64,000 nt of DNA, from NCBI RefSeq assembly GCF_002009425.1, contig NZ_CP019936.1, positions 1,349,001-1,413,000 of the forward strand, read 5' to 3'. Both the position numbers and the translations under genes were made by a program. Below the pieces are notes generated by a model that did no database searches, was not told the DNA's origin, and saw nothing but the letters and a program-made list of their open reading frames with translations. The first letter of the stretch is position 1. Each line of letters begins with the position of its first letter. Source of the stretch: Thiosocius teredinicola. Its GTDB lineage: Bacteria; Pseudomonadota; Gammaproteobacteria; Chromatiales; Chromatiaceae. This document shows, piece after piece, positions 27,729 through 37,715 of the stretch.

Positions 27729-29015
27729 TCAGCTGCTCGACCATTCCGCCAGCAGGTCGATCGCGGTGGTAACCCGGTTGCAGTGTGTCTTGACGAACGC
27801 GGTGTCGATCGTCTCGGTCTGCGCATGCTTCAGTGCCTGCTCGCCGTCGAAGTCAACGATCGCGATGCGTGCGGATAGCTCGCGCGATGGACGGCCGAAG
27901 CAGTTGCCGGGCAGCAGGGCAACGCCCGTTTCCTGCAACAGGCGCTCAGCGAACTGTGCACCGTCTTCGATACCGCGTGCGGCGAGCTTGTCGCGATGCT
28001 GTTCGAACTGCGGGAACAGGTAAAAGCCGCCGGACGCGGGGTTGAGCACCGAGCCCGAGGCGGCGAGGGTGCGATAGGCATAGTCGGCCAGGTTGGCGAG
28101 TATCTGTCGACTGTGCGACAGGTATTGTTCCATGCCCGGATGCTCCTGCATGGCGGCGACCGCGGCGTATTGGATCGGTGCGCTGGTGGCGGTGAAGGTC
28201 TCACTGGCTACGGCGGCCATCGCATCGGCCAACCAGCCGAGGCTCTCGGGAAAGACGAAAAAGCCCAGCCGCCAGCCGCCGGCGCCGCACCACTTGCTGA
28301 CGCCGTTGCTGATGATGGTGCCTTCGGGATAGTAGCGCGCCAACGACACGTGACCGTTCTCGTAGTGCGTGCCGCTGTAGATCTCGTCCGACAGTGCCAG
28401 CACGCGGTACTTGCGCAGTACCTCGGCGAGGCGCTCGAGCTGTTGCTCGCTGTAGCACAGGCCGGTCGGGTTGCTTGGCGAGTTCAGTATCAACAGCCGT
28501 GGGCGGCCCGGGTCGCTCTCGCACAGTTCTTCGAGGATCTCGGGTTCGACGCCGAGGCCGTTCTTCGGGTTGGTGCGCAGCCACTGGATCTGCCGCCCGA
28601 TGATGCGCGCCTGTGGCGCATACGAAACCCACGACGGCGACGGAATGACCAGGTCGCCGTAGTACACCAGCTGCACCAGGAACATCAATTCTTTGGTGCC
28701 GGGACCGACCAGCACGTTCTGCGGCAGATAGTCGAGACCTTCGGTGCGTTTCACCCAGTCGACGATTGCCTCACGCAGCGGCATCAGGCCCTTGACCGCG
28801 AGATAGTCCTTCTGGTGCGCGTTGGCGGCAAGCGCATCGCGTACATGGTCGGGTACCGGGAAAGGCGATTGCCCGAGCCCGAGCTTGTACACCTGGCGAC
28901 CTTCGCGCACGAGCTGCTGTGAACGTTCGTTGATCGCCAGCGTCGCGGATGCCCCCATACCGCGTACATTCAGATTGAGGTACACCTCTGGAGAGCGGGG
29001 CTGGTTGATCGCCAT
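27729..29015 (-). CDS. Class I/II PLP-dependent aminotransferase
   Basis: Aminotransferase of 428 residues in the aspartate-aminotransferase fold. Motifs are VREGRQVYKLGLGQSPFPVP, LILNSPSNPTGLCYSE (Asn of the PLP site), LALSDEIYSGTHY and the PLP-lysine SNGVSKWCGAGGWRLGFF, with a C-terminal LSARIAIVDFDG holding the carboxylate-binding Arg. Substrate is not determined. It is divergent from the acetoacetyl-CoA synthetase gene and probably cotranscribed with the TSUP gene. Confidence 0.88.
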   Translation of the reverse strand: MAINQPRSPEVYLNLNVRGMGASATLAINERSQQLVREGRQVYKLGLGQSPFPVPDHVRDALAANAHQKDYLAVKGLMPLREAIVDWVKRTEGLDYLPQNVLVGPGTKELMFLVQLVYYGDLVIPSPSWVSYAPQARIIGRQIQWLRTNPKNGLGVEPEILEELCESDPGRPRLLILNSPSNPTGLCYSEQQLERLAEVLRKYRVLALSDEIYSGTHYENGHVSLARYYPEGTIISNGVSKWCGAGGWRLGFFVFPESLGWLADAMAAVASETFTATSAPIQYAAVAAMQEHPGMEQYLSHSRQILANLADYAYRTLAASGSVLNPASGGFYLFPQFEQHRDKLAARGIEDGAQFAERLLQETGVALLPGNCFGRPSRELSARIAIVDFDGEQALKHAQTETIDTAFVKTHCNRVTTAIDLLAEWSSS

Positions 29016-29165
29016 CTTTTGTTCCTTGTGGTCGCGAATCGGGTTTGCATCGACGCTGTTGACTTTCTACCCTGAACAGCGATCGAAGAAAAACCCTTTT
29101 TGCGCAATCCCGGCAAATTATGTCGAGGGTCGCATTCATCTGACGACGACAGAGGGCAGACCACG

Positions 29166-31130
29166 GTGCAGCACGCAACCAACGAGGAGCGATATCGCAT
29201 CGTATGGCGTCCGGACCCGGATCGGGCAGCGCACAGCCAGATGGCTGCGTTCGCGCAGCTGGCCGGCGAGCGGCACGATCTGGACCTTGGCGACTATGCC
29301 GACCTGTGGCAGTGGGCGGTCGATCACCCTGACCAATTCTGGTCGGACCTGCTCGATGCCGCCGACATCTGCTTCGACGGCGATCGCCAACCGGCCATGG
29401 TCGAAGGCGACACAATGCGCGCGACGCGCTGGTTTCCGAATGTACGCCTGAACTACGCCGAGAATCTGCTGCGCTTCCGCGATGGCCATGAAGCCTTAGT
29501 GTTCCGCGGCGAGGACGGTAGCGACATGCGCCTGAGCTACGCCGAACTGTATGCGCAGGCTGCGGCTATGGCCGCTGCTTTGCAGCAACTCGGCGTCTCA
29601 GCCGGCGACCGCGTGGCAGCCATCGTGCCTAACATCCCCGAGGCGGTCGTCGCGATGCTGGCGACCACCTGGCTGGGCGGCGTCTGGTCATCCTGTTCAC
29701 CCGACTTCGGCGCGCAGGGCATCCTCGATCGTTTCGGTCAGATCGAACCGAAGGTCCTGATCGCGGTTGACGGTTATCGCTTCAAGGGACGTATGATCGA
29801 TATCCGCGAAAAGGTGCGCGAGGTCGGCAATGAATTGCATGGCTGCGAGTACCACATTCAGATCAGCTGGCAGGGTCTCGACAGTGACGCGACGTTGCGA
29901 GATTGGTTGCAGCTGATCGACAACAGTTTGCCCGCGCCGCCGTTTGCCATGCTGCCGTTCGACCATCCGCTGTACATCCTGTATTCGTCGGGCACGACGG
30001 GTAAGCCCAAGTGCATTGTGCACGGTGCCGGCGGCACGCTGCTGCAGCATGTCAAAGAGCATCGCCTGCATACCGACCTGACGCGTGAAGATAGCCTGTT
30101 CTTCTTCACCACCTGTGGCTGGATGATGTGGAACTGGCTGGTGTCCGGCCTGGCGACCGGCTGCCGCATGGTGCTGTACGACGGCAATCCGTTTCACCCG
30201 TCGGCAGACAACCTGTGGCGCATGGCCGATGAACTCGGGGTGTCGGTGTTCGGCACCAGCGCGAAATACCTGTCGGCACAGGAGAAGGCCGGGGTCGACG
30301 TGCGCGGTGACCTTGGGCTCGATGCCCTGCGTGTCGTTCTCTCGACCGGCTCGCCGCTGGCACCGGCGTCGTACGATTACCTGCATCGCGCGATCAAACC
30401 CGGCATCCAGATCAGCTCGATCTCCGGCGGCACCGATATCGTGTCGTGCTTCGCCCTCGGCAACCCGCTGCTGCCGGTGCGCCGCGGTCAGCTGCAATGT
30501 CGCGGCCTGGGGATGGCGGTCGATGTGTTCGACAGCGAGGGTCACAAGGTACGAAACGAACCGGGAGAGATGGTGTGCACGCGCGCCTTTCCGTGCATGC
30601 CGGTCGGTTTCTGGAACGACCCGAACGGTGAGCGTTACCACGCCGCCTACTTCGAGCGTTTTCCCGGCGTCTGGACGCACGGCGATTGGACCGTGCTGAC
30701 CGACGAGGGCGGGCTGATCATCGAGGGTCGTTCGGATGCGGTGCTGAACCCGGGCGGCGTGCGTATCGGTACCGCCGAGATCTACCGCCAGGTCGAACGC
30801 CTGTCGCAGATCCAGGAGAGTGTCTGTGTCGGCCAGCAGTGGGACGACGATGTGCGCGTCGTATTGTTCGTGGTGCTGGCCGCCGGCGCCGAACTGGATG
30901 CGGCGCTCGAGGCGGACATCCGTTCGAAGCTGCGCGAACGCGCCAGCCCGCGGCATGTGCCGGCCAAGATTCTCGCGGTAAGCGACATCCCGCGCACGCG
31001 TAGCGGCAAGATCTCCGAGCTCGCCGTGCGCGACGTCGTCGAGGGGCGCGCGGTAAAGAACACCGAGGCCCTGCTGAACCCCGAATCGCTCGCGCAATAC
31101 CGCGACCGCCCCGAGTTGCGCGAGGCGTGA
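29166..31130 (+). CDS. Acetoacetyl-CoA synthetase
   Basis: ANL-family ligase of about 654 residues that activates acetoacetate with ATP and CoA. AMP-binding motif [19 protein letters not shown]; the long N-terminal part ([35 protein letters not shown]) and [17 protein letters not shown] fit acetoacetyl- rather than acetyl-CoA synthetase. The C-terminal [16 protein letters not shown] carries the catalytic Lys. GTG 29166 is preferred over an upstream reading to 29100 because the family-like sequence begins there; a weak AGAGGG lies 13 bases upstream. Confidence 0.88.
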   Translation: MQHATNEERYRIVWRPDPDRAAHSQMAAFAQLAGERHDLDLGDYADLWQWAVDHPDQFWSDLLDAADICFDGDRQPAMVEGDTMRATRWFPNVRLNYAENLLRFRDGHEALVFRGEDGSDMRLSYAELYAQAAAMAAALQQLGVSAGDRVAAIVPNIPEAVVAMLATTWLGGVWSSCSPDFGAQGILDRFGQIEPKVLIAVDGYRFKGRMIDIREKVREVGNELHGCEYHIQISWQGLDSDATLRDWLQLIDNSLPAPPFAMLPFDHPLYILYSSGTTGKPKCIVHGAGGTLLQHVKEHRLHTDLTREDSLFFFTTCGWMMWNWLVSGLATGCRMVLYDGNPFHPSADNLWRMADELGVSVFGTSAKYLSAQEKAGVDVRGDLGLDALRVVLSTGSPLAPASYDYLHRAIKPGIQISSISGGTDIVSCFALGNPLLPVRRGQLQCRGLGMAVDVFDSEGHKVRNEPGEMVCTRAFPCMPVGFWNDPNGERYHAAYFERFPGVWTHGDWTVLTDEGGLIIEGRSDAVLNPGGVRIGTAEIYRQVERLSQIQESVCVGQQWDDDVRVVLFVVLAAGAELDAALEADIRSKLRERASPRHVPAKILAVSDIPRTRSGKISELAVRDVVEGRAVKNTEALLNPESLAQYRDRPELREA

Positions 31131-31256
31131 GCCGTTCAAGGGTAAGGGCTTGGTCGCCGGGTCCATCACCTTGCAGATCGTGGGGCTGGTTTGGTCGTAC
31201 TCGATTGATGCGGGTGGTTTAGAATGAACGGCTCACCCACGAATTGAGTCGGTTTC

Positions 31257-32192
31257 ATGAAGGCTTTGGTGCTGCAAGACCTGCGCAAGACCTATAAGAA
31301 CGGTCACGAGGCGCTGTGCGGCATCGATCTGGAGGTCGACGAGGGCGACTTCTTCGCCTTGCTCGGTCCGAACGGCGCGGGCAAGTCGACCGCGATCGGC
31401 ATCATCAGCTCGCTGGTCAACAAGAGCGCCGGTAAGGTCAGCGTGTTCGACCACGATCTGGACAGCGAGCCGACGAAGGTCAAGTCGAGCATCGGCCTGG
31501 TGCCGCAGGAATTCAACTTCAACGTGTTCGAACCGGTTGTCGAGATCGTCGTCAACCAGGCGGGTTACTACGGCATCCCGCGGCGCGAGGCCTACCAGCG
31601 CGCCGAGCGCACACTGAAGCAACTCGATCTTTGGGGCAAACGCGATGCACAGGCGCGCGACCTGTCGGGCGGCATGAAGCGTCGCCTGATGATTGCCCGC
31701 GCCCTGGTGCACAAGCCGCGCCTGCTGATACTCGATGAGCCGACCGCGGGCGTCGATATCGAGATTCGCCACACGATGTGGGAGTTCCTGCGCGAGATCA
31801 ACAAGGCCGGCACCACCATCATCCTGACCACGCACTACCTCGAAGAAGCCGAAAGCCTGTGTCGGCATATCGCGATCATCAACCGTGGCGTGATCGCCGA
31901 ACGCGCGGCCATGGGTGAGCTGCTGCGTCGCCTGCATACCGAGACCTTCGTCCTCGATGTGCGCGAACCGCTGGAACATATCGATCAGATCCCCGGCTTC
32001 GTCATCAACCCGCTCGACAGCACCACCTTGGAGGTGTCGGTCACGCGCGACCTCGGCTTGAACTCCCTGTTCGAGGCGTTCAACGCGCGTGGCATCGAGG
32101 TGGTCAGCATGCGCAACAAGCAGAACCGGTTGGAGCAGCTGTTCATCGACCTGGTGCGCAGCGGCGTCGAGCTGCGGGGAGACGCATCGTGA
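31257..32192 (+). CDS. ABC-2 type exporter ATPase (YadG-like)
   Basis: ATP-binding subunit of 311 residues. Walker A LLGPNGAGKSTAIG, signature LSGGMKRRLMIARAL, Walker B LLILDEPTAGVD and switch His TTHYLEEAESL are intact. A C-terminal extension of about 90 residues follows, as in YadG-like proteins. It overlaps the permease start by 4 bases (GTGA), so the pair forms one exporter. Substrate unknown. Confidence 0.93.
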   Translation: MKALVLQDLRKTYKNGHEALCGIDLEVDEGDFFALLGPNGAGKSTAIGIISSLVNKSAGKVSVFDHDLDSEPTKVKSSIGLVPQEFNFNVFEPVVEIVVNQAGYYGIPRREAYQRAERTLKQLDLWGKRDAQARDLSGGMKRRLMIARALVHKPRLLILDEPTAGVDIEIRHTMWEFLREINKAGTTIILTTHYLEEAESLCRHIAIINRGVIAERAAMGELLRRLHTETFVLDVREPLEHIDQIPGFVINPLDSTTLEVSVTRDLGLNSLFEAFNARGIEVVSMRNKQNRLEQLFIDLVRSGVELRGDAS

Positions 32193-32965
32193 ACAACGCG
32201 TCGGTGTACTGGGTTGCGTTCAAGACCATCCTGACCAAGGAGATCCTGCGCTTCAGCCGCATCTGGGTGCAGACGGTGTTGCCGCCGGCGATCACCACGG
32301 CGCTGTACTTCGTGATCTTCGGTAAGCTGATCGGATCGCAGATCGGCGATATGGACGGCTTTCGCTACATCGACTTCATCGTGCCGGGCCTGATCCTGAT
32401 GTCGGTGATCACCAACAGTTACGCCAACGTGGTGTCGAGCTTCTACAGCAGCAAGTTTCAGCACAACATCGAAGAGCTGCTGATCGCACCGCTGCCGAAC
32501 GTCATTATCCTCGCCGGCTATGTCGGCGGGGGTGTAGCGCGTGGCGTGGTCGTCGGTACCGTGGTCACGATCATCTCGTTGCTGTTTACCGATCTGAGCA
32601 TCCACAGCTACGGCGTGACGCTGGCGGTGTTTGTGCTGACGTCGGTGTTGTTCGCTACGGCAGGGTTTATCAACGCGGTCTACGCCAACAGCTTCGACGA
32701 TATCTCGATCATTCCGACGTTCGTGTTGACGCCGCTGACCTACCTCGGCGGCGTGTTCTACTCGATCAGTATGCTGCCCGAGTTCTGGCAGAAGGCCTCG
32801 CTGGCCAACCCGGTGTTGTACATGGTGAACGCCTTCCGCTACGGCCTGCTCGGTGTCAGTGACATCCCGATGTGGCCCGCCTTCGCCATCATCATCGGCT
32901 TCATCATTGCCTTGGGCTCGTTCGCCATGTGGCTGCTGGCCCGTGGTGTCGGCATCAAGAGCTGA
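32189..32965 (+). CDS. ABC-2 type exporter permease (YadH-like)
   Basis: Membrane subunit of 258 residues with six predicted helices and the ABC-2 signature region FVLTPLTYLGGVFYSISMLP. GTG start at 32189 overlaps the ATPase stop. The stop TGA overlaps the ATG of the following MFS gene by one base, so three genes may be coupled. Confidence 0.92.
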   Translation: MNNASVYWVAFKTILTKEILRFSRIWVQTVLPPAITTALYFVIFGKLIGSQIGDMDGFRYIDFIVPGLILMSVITNSYANVVSSFYSSKFQHNIEELLIAPLPNVIILAGYVGGGVARGVVVGTVVTIISLLFTDLSIHSYGVTLAVFVLTSVLFATAGFINAVYANSFDDISIIPTFVLTPLTYLGGVFYSISMLPEFWQKASLANPVLYMVNAFRYGLLGVSDIPMWPAFAIIIGFIIALGSFAMWLLARGVGIKS

Positions 32966-34248
32966 TGGCCGACACGCTCCCGGCCGGTCGTCGTTCGCAG
33001 TGGTCGTGGGCCTTGTACGACTGGGCCAACTCCGCGTTCGCGACGACCGTGATGGCCGGTTTCTTTCCCGTGTTCTTCAAATCCTACTGGTCGGCGGATG
33101 TGTCGGTGACCGAGAGTACCGCTCGCCTGGGCACTGCCAACGCGATCGCCTCGTTACTCGTCATGCTGCTGGCGCCATTGCTGGGTGTCATCGCCGATCG
33201 AAGTGGACGCAAGAAGGGCCTGCTGTTGATGCTGACGACCCTCGGGGTGTTGATGAGCGCCGGCCTGTTCCTGGTCGCCGAGGGTTATTGGCTGGTCGCC
33301 GCGGGCCTGTATGTGTTCGGCGTGGTCGGCTTCGCCGGCGCCAATGTCACCTACGACGCGATGTTGCTCGACGTGGCGGCGAAAGACGAGGTCGAGAGGG
33401 TCTCGGCGCTCGGCTATGCCCTGGGTTACCTCGGGGGCGGGCTGCTGTTCACGGTCAATGTGCTGATGGTGTTGTATCCGCAAAGCTTTGGCCTGGCCGA
33501 TAAGGCCGAGTCGGTACGCCTGGCCTTTCTGATGGTGGCGATCTGGTGGGCGGTGTTCTCCCTGCCTGTCATGTTGTATGTCCATGAGCAGGGTCATGCT
33601 ACGACACGCGACGGCAGGGGATTGCGCCAGGCCTGGGCAGAGTTGGTCGCGACCTGGCGATTGCTGCGTAGCCTGCCGATGGCGTTCACCTTCCTGCTGG
33701 CCTATTGGTGCTATATCGATGGCGTCGACACGATTGTGCGCATGGCAGTCGATTACGGCATGTCGCTGGGCTTCGCCGCCGAGGGCCTGCTGACCGCGCT
33801 GTTGATCACGCAATTCGTCGGTTTTCCCGCGGCGCTGGTTTTTGGGCGCATCGGTGACCGCATCGGCGCCAAGCATGCGATCTGGCTGGCTCTGGTGGTC
33901 TATGTGATCGTCGTGTTCTGGGCATCGCAGATGCGCGCCGAGTGGGAGTTCTACGGCCTGGCCGTGGTCATCGGCCTGGTGCAGGGCGGTATCCAGGCGA
34001 TGAGCCGGGCACTGTACGCGCGCCTAATCCCTACGGAACATGCCGGGCGTTTGTTCGGTCTGTACAACATGATGGGTAAGTTCGCTGCGGTGGTCGGCCC
34101 GCTGCTGGTCGGTTGGGTCGCCGTGCTGAGCGACAGCGCCCGCATGGGTATATTGAGCGTGCTGTTGCTGTTCGTGGCAGGCGGCTGGCTGTTGGGCCGG
34201 GTGGATGTCCGGGCAGGCCAACGTGCGGCGGCCGAATGGGAAGGTTGA
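32965..34248 (+). CDS. MFS transporter, UMF1/Atg22-like
   Basis: Twelve-helix transporter of 427 residues. The start MADTLPAGRRSQWSWALYDW with ANSAFATTVMAGFFPVFFKS is the hallmark of the UMF1 family (bacterial relatives of yeast vacuolar Atg22); GGIQAMSRALYARLIPTEHA matches its later signature. The ATG at 32965 overlaps the permease stop; a longer in-frame reading upstream is a shadow of the permease gene. Substrate is unknown; amino-acid efflux is the yeast analogy only. Confidence 0.87.
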   Translation: MADTLPAGRRSQWSWALYDWANSAFATTVMAGFFPVFFKSYWSADVSVTESTARLGTANAIASLLVMLLAPLLGVIADRSGRKKGLLLMLTTLGVLMSAGLFLVAEGYWLVAAGLYVFGVVGFAGANVTYDAMLLDVAAKDEVERVSALGYALGYLGGGLLFTVNVLMVLYPQSFGLADKAESVRLAFLMVAIWWAVFSLPVMLYVHEQGHATTRDGRGLRQAWAELVATWRLLRSLPMAFTFLLAYWCYIDGVDTIVRMAVDYGMSLGFAAEGLLTALLITQFVGFPAALVFGRIGDRIGAKHAIWLALVVYVIVVFWASQMRAEWEFYGLAVVIGLVQGGIQAMSRALYARLIPTEHAGRLFGLYNMMGKFAAVVGPLLVGWVAVLSDSARMGILSVLLLFVAGGWLLGRVDVRAGQRAAAEWEG

Positions 34249-34265
34249 ATGGGAAGGTTGAATGG
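34234..34265 (+). repeat. 13-bp tandem duplication at a gene junction
   Basis: GAATGGGAAGGTT occurs at 34234-34246 and 34247-34259, with a partial third copy (GAATGG) to 34265. The first copy encodes the end of the MFS protein, the second supplies GGGAAGG in front of the next gene, and the partial copy contains that gene's ATG. Confidence 0.85.
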
Positions 34266-34945
34266 TCTATCTGCTGATCATCGTCGCAGTTGTTGCCATG
34301 GTCTATCTACCGCAGTTCTGGGTGCAGCGGGTCATGGCGCGTTACCACCGTGAGCCGGAGAGCAACTTTCCCGGCACCGGCGGCGAGTTCGCGCGCCATC
34401 TGCTCGCACGACTCGGTCTCGACGGGGTAGACGTCGAACGCACCGACGCCGGCGATCACTACGATCCGCAGGCCAGATGCGTACGCCTTACCCCAGACAA
34501 GTTCGACGGCAAGACGTTGACCTCGATCACGGTTGCCGCGCACGAGTGCGGTCATGCGATGCAGCACGCCGCCGATGAGCCGATGTTTCAATTGCGTTCG
34601 CGCCTGGCGATGGCCTCCATCTGGGCGACCCGGCTTGGCTCGATGATGTTGTTTGCCGCCCCCTTGCTCGGCCTGGCGACAAGGGCGCCTTCGCCGGTGC
34701 TGATTTCGCTGGCCGGCGGGTTCCTGGTGTTGGGTTTCGGTGTGCTGGTGCAGTTCGTGACCCTGCCGGTGGAGATCGATGCCTCGTTCGGCAAGGCGAT
34801 GCCGATTCTCGAGGCCGGCTATCTGCACCCCGACCAGGTGCCGGCCGCACGCGACATCCTGCGTGCCGCCGCTTGGACCTACGTCGCCGCCTCGCTCGCC
34901 AGCCTGCTCAATTTCTGGCGCTGGCTCGCCGTTCTGCGGCGCTGA
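34262..34945 (+). CDS. Membrane zinc metallopeptidase, YugP-like (Zn_peptidase_2)
   Basis: Integral membrane peptidase of 227 residues: one N-terminal helix (MVYLLIIVAVVAMVYLPQFW), an exposed segment with the zinc site ITVAAHECGHAMQHA (HExxH-type), then three helices and ASFGKAMPILEAGYLHPDQV. The family (YugP of Bacillus) has no well-defined substrate. Its ribosome site comes from the tandem duplication that joins it to the MFS gene. Confidence 0.88.
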   Translation: MVYLLIIVAVVAMVYLPQFWVQRVMARYHREPESNFPGTGGEFARHLLARLGLDGVDVERTDAGDHYDPQARCVRLTPDKFDGKTLTSITVAAHECGHAMQHAADEPMFQLRSRLAMASIWATRLGSMMLFAAPLLGLATRAPSPVLISLAGGFLVLGFGVLVQFVTLPVEIDASFGKAMPILEAGYLHPDQVPAARDILRAAAWTYVAASLASLLNFWRWLAVLRR

Positions 34946-35130
34946 GCCGCCCCGCGCCGACATCGGCATCCCCACCGTCCCGTCGGTAACCCCGATGCCT
35001 CGATCGGCGGCCCGCCGGCTGCCAATTTTTTAGCCCGTGCAATCCCCGCTGATTCGTCAAATGCCTGACGTTCAATCAAGTGCAAATTTTAAGTAATTGA
35101 AAAATAGGGATAAAAAATTCGCGTTGGCAG

Positions 35131-35146
35131 TGGCACAGCGTTTGCA
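35131..35146 (+). promoter_or_regulatory. Sigma-54 (RpoN) promoter upstream of fliL
   Basis: TGGCAC, five bases, TTGCA: exact -24/-12 consensus with GG and GC ten bases apart, 61 bases before the fliL ATG. The gap 34946-35206 otherwise holds a GC-rich segment and an AT-rich block (35080-35120) where an enhancer-binding protein such as FleQ could bind, but no defined site was seen. Confidence 0.85.
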
Positions 35147-35206
35147 GTCCTCCGCTGCAAACGGTTCTGTGCGTCAACAATCGCTATCGAGGACGGATTC
35201 GCACCC

Positions 35207-35722
35207 ATGGCAGACGAAAAAGATATCGCCGGTGAAGAGCAGGCCCCCGGCGGCAAAAAGAAGCTGATCATCATCATCGCCGCGGTCGTCGTACTGCTGC
35301 TCGTCGGTGGTGGTGCAGCGTTCTTTCTGCTGGGCGGCGAAGAAGAGGGCGAGGAGACCGCCGCTACCGAGGAGGCAGGGGAGGCGCCGGCCGCTGAAGA
35401 GGGTCCGGCCCTGTACCACAAGCTCGATCCGCCGTTCATCGTCAATCTGCCGTCGGGCGGTCATGCCGGCATGTTGCAGGTCGCGATCGAGATTCGAACC
35501 CATCACCAGAGCGTGGTCGACACCCTGACCACCAACGACCCGATGATCCGCCACAACCTGCTCAACCTGCTCGAGGAACAGCAGGCCGACGTCTTGCTGA
35601 CACCCGAAGGTGTCACGGCGTTGCAGGAAGCGGTTCAGACGAATCTCGGCGAACAGCTCAAAGAACTGAACGAGCCCGGCGAGATCAAGGGCGTGTACTT
35701 CACCCGTTTCGTGATGCAGTAA
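35207..35722 (+). CDS. fliL: Flagellar basal-body protein FliL
   Basis: Single-pass membrane protein of 171 residues that associates with the stator ring. Positively flanked helix GGKKKLIIIIAAVVVLLLVG (about 20-44), acidic linker, then the periplasmic domain (YHKLDPPFIVNLPSGGHAGM to KGVYFTRFVMQ). First gene of the flagellar operon after the sigma-54 promoter; fliM follows after 2 bases. Confidence 0.94.
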   Translation: MADEKDIAGEEQAPGGKKKLIIIIAAVVVLLLVGGGAAFFLLGGEEEGEETAATEEAGEAPAAEEGPALYHKLDPPFIVNLPSGGHAGMLQVAIEIRTHHQSVVDTLTTNDPMIRHNLLNLLEEQQADVLLTPEGVTALQEAVQTNLGEQLKELNEPGEIKGVYFTRFVMQ

Positions 35723-35724
35723 TC

Positions 35725-36780
35725 ATGGCTGGCTCAGATCTTCTTTCACAAGACGAAATCGATGCGCTGTTACACGGCGTCGATAGCGGCGGCGTCGAAA
35801 CCGGCACGGACGAGGGCCTGGAGCCGGGCGAGGCGCGGGGTTATGACTTCGCCAGCCAGGACCGCATCGTTCGCGGTCGTCTGCCGACGCTGGAGATGAT
35901 CAACGAACGTTTCGCGCGCTATTTCAGAACCAGCCTGTTCAACATGTTGCGTCGCAGTGCGGATATCTCGGTATCCGGCGTGCAGATGCTGAAGTTCTCC
36001 GAATTCGTGCACAGTCTGTTCGTACCGACCAGCCTGAACGTAACGAAGGTATCGCCACTGCGCGGCAAGTCGCTGTTCGTGCTCGACCCCAAGCTGGTGT
36101 TCAGCGTGGTTGACAGCTTCTTCGGCGGCACCGGGCGTTTTCATACCAAGATCGAGGGTCGTGATTTCACCCCGACCGAATTGCGCGTGGTGCAGATCCT
36201 GCTGGGCATGGCCTATGGCGATCTGAAACTGGCGTGGCAGCCGGTGCTCGATATCACCTTCGAGTACGTCAATTCCGAGGTCAATCCGCAGTTCGCCAAC
36301 ATCGTGTCGCCGTCGGAGGTTGTTGTGGTGACCACCTTCAACGTCGACCTCGAATCGGGCGGCGGTGATTTCTATATCTGCCTGCCGTACTCGATGCTCG
36401 AACCGATCCGCGACCTGCTCGATGCGGGCGTGCAGAGTGACCGTGGCGAGACCGACGAACGTTGGGAGCTGGCGATGCGCGAAGAGGTCATGAACGCCAG
36501 CATCGAGATCGCCAGTGTGTTCGGCGAAGCGACCCTGGCGCTGCGCGATATCGCCGCGCTGGAAGTCGGCGACATCATTCCTCTCGACGTGCCCGATCTA
36601 CACGAAGTAACCGCCGAGAGCCTGCCGATATTCCGCGGCTCGCTCGGCGTACACAACAACAGTTACTCGATAAAGATCGCCGAATGGATCGAACGCAGCA
36701 GCTCGCGCAAGTTGCACGAGTTGCTGAGCCAGACAAAGAAACAGGAAGGCACCCAGTTGGTGCCCAGTGAACAAGCTTAA
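35725..36780 (+). CDS. fliM: Flagellar motor switch protein FliM
   Basis: C-ring protein that binds phospho-CheY. The 351 residues begin MAGSDLLSQDEIDALLHGVD, the CheY-binding N-terminal motif. The CheC-like middle domain includes RYFRTSLFNMLRRSADI, and a SpoA domain closes the protein (about 270-340). Confidence 0.97.
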   Translation: MAGSDLLSQDEIDALLHGVDSGGVETGTDEGLEPGEARGYDFASQDRIVRGRLPTLEMINERFARYFRTSLFNMLRRSADISVSGVQMLKFSEFVHSLFVPTSLNVTKVSPLRGKSLFVLDPKLVFSVVDSFFGGTGRFHTKIEGRDFTPTELRVVQILLGMAYGDLKLAWQPVLDITFEYVNSEVNPQFANIVSPSEVVVVTTFNVDLESGGGDFYICLPYSMLEPIRDLLDAGVQSDRGETDERWELAMREEVMNASIEIASVFGEATLALRDIAALEVGDIIPLDVPDLHEVTAESLPIFRGSLGVHNNSYSIKIAEWIERSSSRKLHELLSQTKKQEGTQLVPSEQA

Positions 36781-36796
36781 CTAGGCGGAAAACGCG

Positions 36797-37198
36797 ATGA
36801 GCGACGACAAGAGTGCAGACGAAGCCCTGGCAGATGAATGGGCAGCGGCGCTGGAAGAGCAGGACCACACCGAAGCGGCGGAGGCAGCGCATTTCGAACA
36901 GCTGCAACCGGAGGCCTCGGCCAGCCTGTCCGGCGACGTCAAGATCGACGCAATCCTCGATGTGCCGATCACTATCTCGATGGAGATCGGGCGTACGCGC
37001 ATCAACATCCGCAACCTGCTGCAACTCAACCAGGGTTCGGTCGTTGAGCTCGACCGACTGGCCGGCGAGCCGATGGACGTGCTGGTCAACGGCACCTTGA
37101 TCGCGCAAGGCGAGGTCGTGGTGGTCAACGAGAAGTTCGGTATCCGTCTGACCGATATCGTCAGCCCGGCCGACCGGGTCAAGAAACTGACTGCCTGA
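36797..37198 (+). CDS. fliN: Flagellar motor switch protein FliN
   Basis: C-ring SpoA protein of 133 residues. Acidic N-terminal extension, then the conserved IDAILDVPITISMEIGRTRI and GEVVVVNEKFGIRLTDIVSP. It lies between fliM and fliO. Confidence 0.96.
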   Translation: MSDDKSADEALADEWAAALEEQDHTEAAEAAHFEQLQPEASASLSGDVKIDAILDVPITISMEIGRTRINIRNLLQLNQGSVVELDRLAGEPMDVLVNGTLIAQGEVVVVNEKFGIRLTDIVSPADRVKKLTA

Positions 37199-37256
37199 TA
37201 GCCATGTCGATGCCCGATATCACAGCCGTAAACGGAACACATACGCGGTAGCCGCA

Positions 37257-37715
37257 ATGACAAGCAAGTTTCTACTGACTGCGCCCCTGCTTCTGATGGC
37301 CGAGGCTGTTGGGGCAGCGCAGGGCGAGGCTTCTGCTCGCCTGGGCGAATCGCCGCTGAGCACGTCCAACCTGATCGATACCGCGGTCGGGTTGGTCGTC
37401 GTGTTGGCGATCATGCTGGCCCTGGCATGGGTGGTTAAGCGCTTCGTACAGACGCCGGGCATCAACAAGGGGCAGGTCCAGGTACTGGGCGGGGTATCGC
37501 TCGGCGCGCGTGAAAAGGCGGTGTTGTTGTCGGTGGAAGGCCGCCGTCTGCTGGTCGGCATCGCGCCCGGACGGGTGCAGACGTTGATGGTGCTCGACGA
37601 GTCGGCAAGCGGCACGACCGATTTCGCGCAGCAACTGGAGCGGGCGGCGGCCACTCCGGCAGAGCAGCCGGTCGACGCTCAAGCTGTCGACACCCACAAG
37701 GAAGATGCGCCATGA
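37257..37715 (+). CDS. fliO: Flagellar export apparatus protein FliO
   Basis: Small membrane protein of 152 residues needed for FliP ring assembly. Signal-like N-terminus, membrane helix ([20 protein letters not shown]), then the beta region [20 protein letters not shown] typical of FliO. Overlaps the start of fliP by 4 bases. Confidence 0.92.
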   Translation: MTSKFLLTAPLLLMAEAVGAAQGEASARLGESPLSTSNLIDTAVGLVVVLAIMLALAWVVKRFVQTPGINKGQVQVLGGVSLGAREKAVLLSVEGRRLLVGIAPGRVQTLMVLDESASGTTDFAQQLERAAATPAEQPVDAQAVDTHKEDAP

